Source: Deltaproteobacteria bacterium
GTDB taxonomy: Bacteria; Desulfobacterota; GWC2-55-46
Reading direction: 5' to 3'
Assembly: GCA_016219075.1 (NCBI GenBank)
Contig: JACRCJ010000295.1
Coordinates: 1 to 5,947, forward strand
Length of the DNA stretch: 5,947 nt
Below the pieces are notes generated by a model, which did no database searches, was not told the DNA's origin, and saw nothing but the letters and a program-made list of their open reading frames with translations. Shown here piece by piece: positions 4,083-5,947 of the stretch. A program made the translations under genes and the position numbers. Each line of letters begins with the position of its first letter. The first letter of the stretch is position 1.

Positions 4083-5947
4083 ATGCTTGAAGGTATCAGG
4101 AAAAGACGCAATTCGTTCGTGATTTTATTGGCGTTCGCGGCCATAATCCTTGTTTTTGTCTTCTGGGGGGTCGGCCCCAACAACGGCGGGGACGGGGACC
4201 AGGGAACAGTGGCCACCGTCGACGGCGAGTCCATAACCGTAAAGGAGTACGCCAACCTTTATAAAAGGCAGGTCGATTACTACAAACAGACCTTCAAGGA
4301 CCAGTTCGACGACGAGATGGCCAAAAAGCTCGATCTCAAGAGAAGGGCCGTAGAGATACTGATAAACAGGTCTCTGGCCATAAAGGCCGCAAAGGCCGAC
4401 GGGCTGGAGGTGTCGGCCTCGGAGGTGCAGGACGCCATAAAGGCCATCCCGGCCTTCTCAAAGAACGGGGTCTTCGACAAGGACGTCTACTTCCAGACCT
4501 TGAGCGCCAACAGGATAAAACCTCCCGAGTTCGAGAAGAGCATAGAGATGGACCTCCTCACGATGAAGATGAGGGAGAAGGTCTTGAAGGACGTGAGCGT
4601 GTCGGATGAAGATGTCCTGGCCGAGTACAAAAGCGTCAACAGGAAGCTGGACCTCGACTACATAGGCGTCTCAGGCGGCTCCTTCAAGAAGGAGGTCACC
4701 GTCACCGACGACGAGGCGAGGGAGTACCTCAAGAAAAACGGGAGCGAGTTCATGGTCCCGGTAAAGGTAAAGGCTTTCTACGCCTATGCCGGCCTGAAAG
4801 AGGCGGCCGGAAAGGTCAAGGTCACCGACGCCGAGATAAGCGAGTTCTACGAGAAGAACGTGAAGCAGTTCGAGACCCCGGAGGAGGCCCGCGCCAGGCA
4901 CATACTGATAACGCCGGACACCAAAGAGGCCGACAGGGAAAAGGCCAGGGCCGGGGCTAAAGCCAAGGCCGACGATATCCTGAAGAAGCTAAAGACCGGA
5001 GCGGACTTCGCGGCCCTTGCCAGGGCCGACTCCGCGGACCCCGGCTCCGCGAAGATGGGCGGGGAGCTCGGCTGGTTCCCCAGGGGAGTGATGGTCAAGT
5101 CCTTCGAAGCCGCGGTCTTCTCACTCAAGAAGGGCGAGCTCAGTCCCGTGGTCGAGACCGAGTTCGGCTACCACATAATACTCCTTGAGGAGAAGAGGGA
5201 CGCAGGTGTAGTGCCCCTTAACAAGGTAAAAGAGTCTATCGTCGCCTCTTTAAAGGGGAAGAAGTCAAAGATGGAGGCGAGAGACGCGGTGGTCTCCATC
5301 GAGAGGGCTTTCAGGGAGGCCAAGACCCTGGACGAGCTTAAAAAGGCGGCTTCGGCCGGCAAGGAGATAAAGACCGTCACCACTGGCCTCTTCTCCGAGG
5401 ACGACAAGAAGACCGTGCTTGCGACGAACGAGTCGTTGAAAAACTCCATATTCTTCCTCAAGGCGGGCGAGACCACCCAGATAGTCGACGGCGGGGACGG
5501 CTACTATATAGTGAGGGTGCTGGAGAAGGTAGACGCCCATGTCCCCGAGTACGGCGAGATCGCCGAAAAGGTAAAGGAGAGGGTCGCCTCCATAAAGGCC
5601 AATGAACGGGCCCGGCAGAAGGCCGAAGAGCTTTTGACCAGGGTAAAGGGCGGAGAGGACATCAATGCCATCGCGAAAAAGGATAACTTCAAGCTGGAGA
5701 GCACCGGGTACTTCAGCCGCGCCGACGGCTTCATACCAAAGATAGGCGCCTACGCCGCCGAAAACGCCTTGCTCTTCGCGCTCACCGAGGCGACTCCCGT
5801 GTACCCGGAGATACTCGGTCAGGACGGAAAGTTCTATCTCCTCAGGCTCAAGGGCGTAAAGGAGGCAGGAGAAGCGGGTCTTGGGCCGATGAAGGAAGAG
5901 TTAAAGTCCAGGATCCTCGCGAGCAAGCAGGAAGAGGTGCTTTCCAA
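4083..5947 (+). CDS. ppiD: Membrane-anchored peptidylprolyl isomerase/foldase, PpiD/SurA class, 3' end missing
   Basis: Periplasmic folding factor held by one N-terminal membrane helix; PpiD-class proteins act as chaperones for newly exported proteins near the Sec translocon. 621 codons are visible without a stop, about the full length of E. coli PpiD, so little should be missing. Order: basic N-terminus (EGIRKRRN), membrane segment (about 11-28, ending VFVFWGVG), a low-complexity GNNGGDGD-like linker, a SurA_N-type chaperone region starting TVATVDGESITVKEYANLY (about 41-200), then a PPIC (parvulin) domain at about 266-371 with RHILI (His273), DPGSAKMGGELGWFPRG, FSLKKGELSPVVET and FGYHIILLEEK (His364). 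Two further segments (about 457-482 and 564-590) look like degenerate parvulin C-termini. The parvulin motifs look intact, so isomerase activity is plausible, whereas the E. coli PpiD parvulin domain is reported to have little. A lone plus-strand gene with its own promoter and GGAGGT site. Ortholog naming (ppiD versus a generic PPIC rotamase) is less certain than the family. Confidence 0.9.
   Translation, partial: MLEGIRKRRNSFVILLAFAAIILVFVFWGVGPNNGGDGDQGTVATVDGESITVKEYANLYKRQVDYYKQTFKDQFDDEMAKKLDLKRRAVEILINRSLAIKAAKADGLEVSASEVQDAIKAIPAFSKNGVFDKDVYFQTLSANRIKPPEFEKSIEMDLLTMKMREKVLKDVSVSDEDVLAEYKSVNRKLDLDYIGVSGGSFKKEVTVTDDEAREYLKKNGSEFMVPVKVKAFYAYAGLKEAAGKVKVTDAEISEFYEKNVKQFETPEEARARHILITPDTKEADREKARAGAKAKADDILKKLKTGADFAALARADSADPGSAKMGGELGWFPRGVMVKSFEAAVFSLKKGELSPVVETEFGYHIILLEEKRDAGVVPLNKVKESIVASLKGKKSKMEARDAVVSIERAFREAKTLDELKKAASAGKEIKTVTTGLFSEDDKKTVLATNESLKNSIFFLKAGETTQIVDGGDGYYIVRVLEKVDAHVPEYGEIAEKVKERVASIKANERARQKAEELLTRVKGGEDINAIAKKDNFKLESTGYFSRADGFIPKIGAYAAENALLFALTEATPVYPEILGQDGKFYLLRLKGVKEAGEAGLGPMKEELKSRILASKQEEVLS

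Noticed and set aside
3980..4255. Minus-strand open frame of 91 codons in the divergent region and ppiD 5' end
   Set aside because: It overlaps the predicted ppiD promoter, ribosome site and membrane-segment codons; no motif supports it.
1..5947. CRISPR arrays, tRNA/rRNA genes, insertion sequences, phage or defence genes
   Set aside because: No direct-repeat arrays, cloverleaf-like sequences, transposase motifs or terminal repeats were seen; the window is accounted for by five housekeeping envelope genes and short gaps.

Overview
The window holds part of a bacterial cell-shape locus. On the minus strand, in transcription order, lie mreB, mreC, mreD and the first 379 codons of the elongasome transpeptidase PBP2 (mrdA), which runs off the left edge. 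Reading away from them on the plus strand is a membrane-anchored parvulin-type foldase of the PpiD/SurA class, which runs off the right edge after 621 codons. All five genes are recognised from their translated motifs.

The MreBCD-PBP2 set points to a rod-shaped, probably Gram-negative bacterium with a periplasm. Coding DNA is GC-rich and uses AGG for Arg and ATA for Ile heavily, while the divergent intergenic region is clearly AT-rich. This composition, and an mre operon beside a PPIC-type rotamase, would fit a Desulfobacterota (former Deltaproteobacteria) or Nitrospirota-like genome. That placement is an impression, not a demonstrated assignment.

Layout: 1-1137 PBP2 (minus, partial; TTG start overlapping the mreD stop as TTGA); 1134-1622 mreD (minus); 1623-1743 gap with a strong hairpin and T-rich tail on the minus strand; 1744-2598 mreC (minus); 2599-2851 a gap of 253 bp, unusually long within this operon, with several inverted repeats and a possible attenuator; 2852-3883 mreB (minus); 3884-4082 AT-rich divergent promoter region; 4083-5947 ppiD-like foldase (plus, partial).

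How they work together: MreB filaments under the inner membrane, the bitopic protein MreC, the polytopic protein MreD and PBP2 (normally with the RodA glycosyltransferase, expected just beyond the left edge) form the Rod complex that inserts peptidoglycan along the cell side wall. The PpiD-like protein is anchored in the same membrane and would assist folding of exported proteins. The shared promoter region is the only link to the mre genes that the sequence shows. I found no mobile element, CRISPR array, RNA gene or novel system. The most interesting points are regulatory (structured gaps inside the mre operon) plus a few residue substitutions in conserved motifs.
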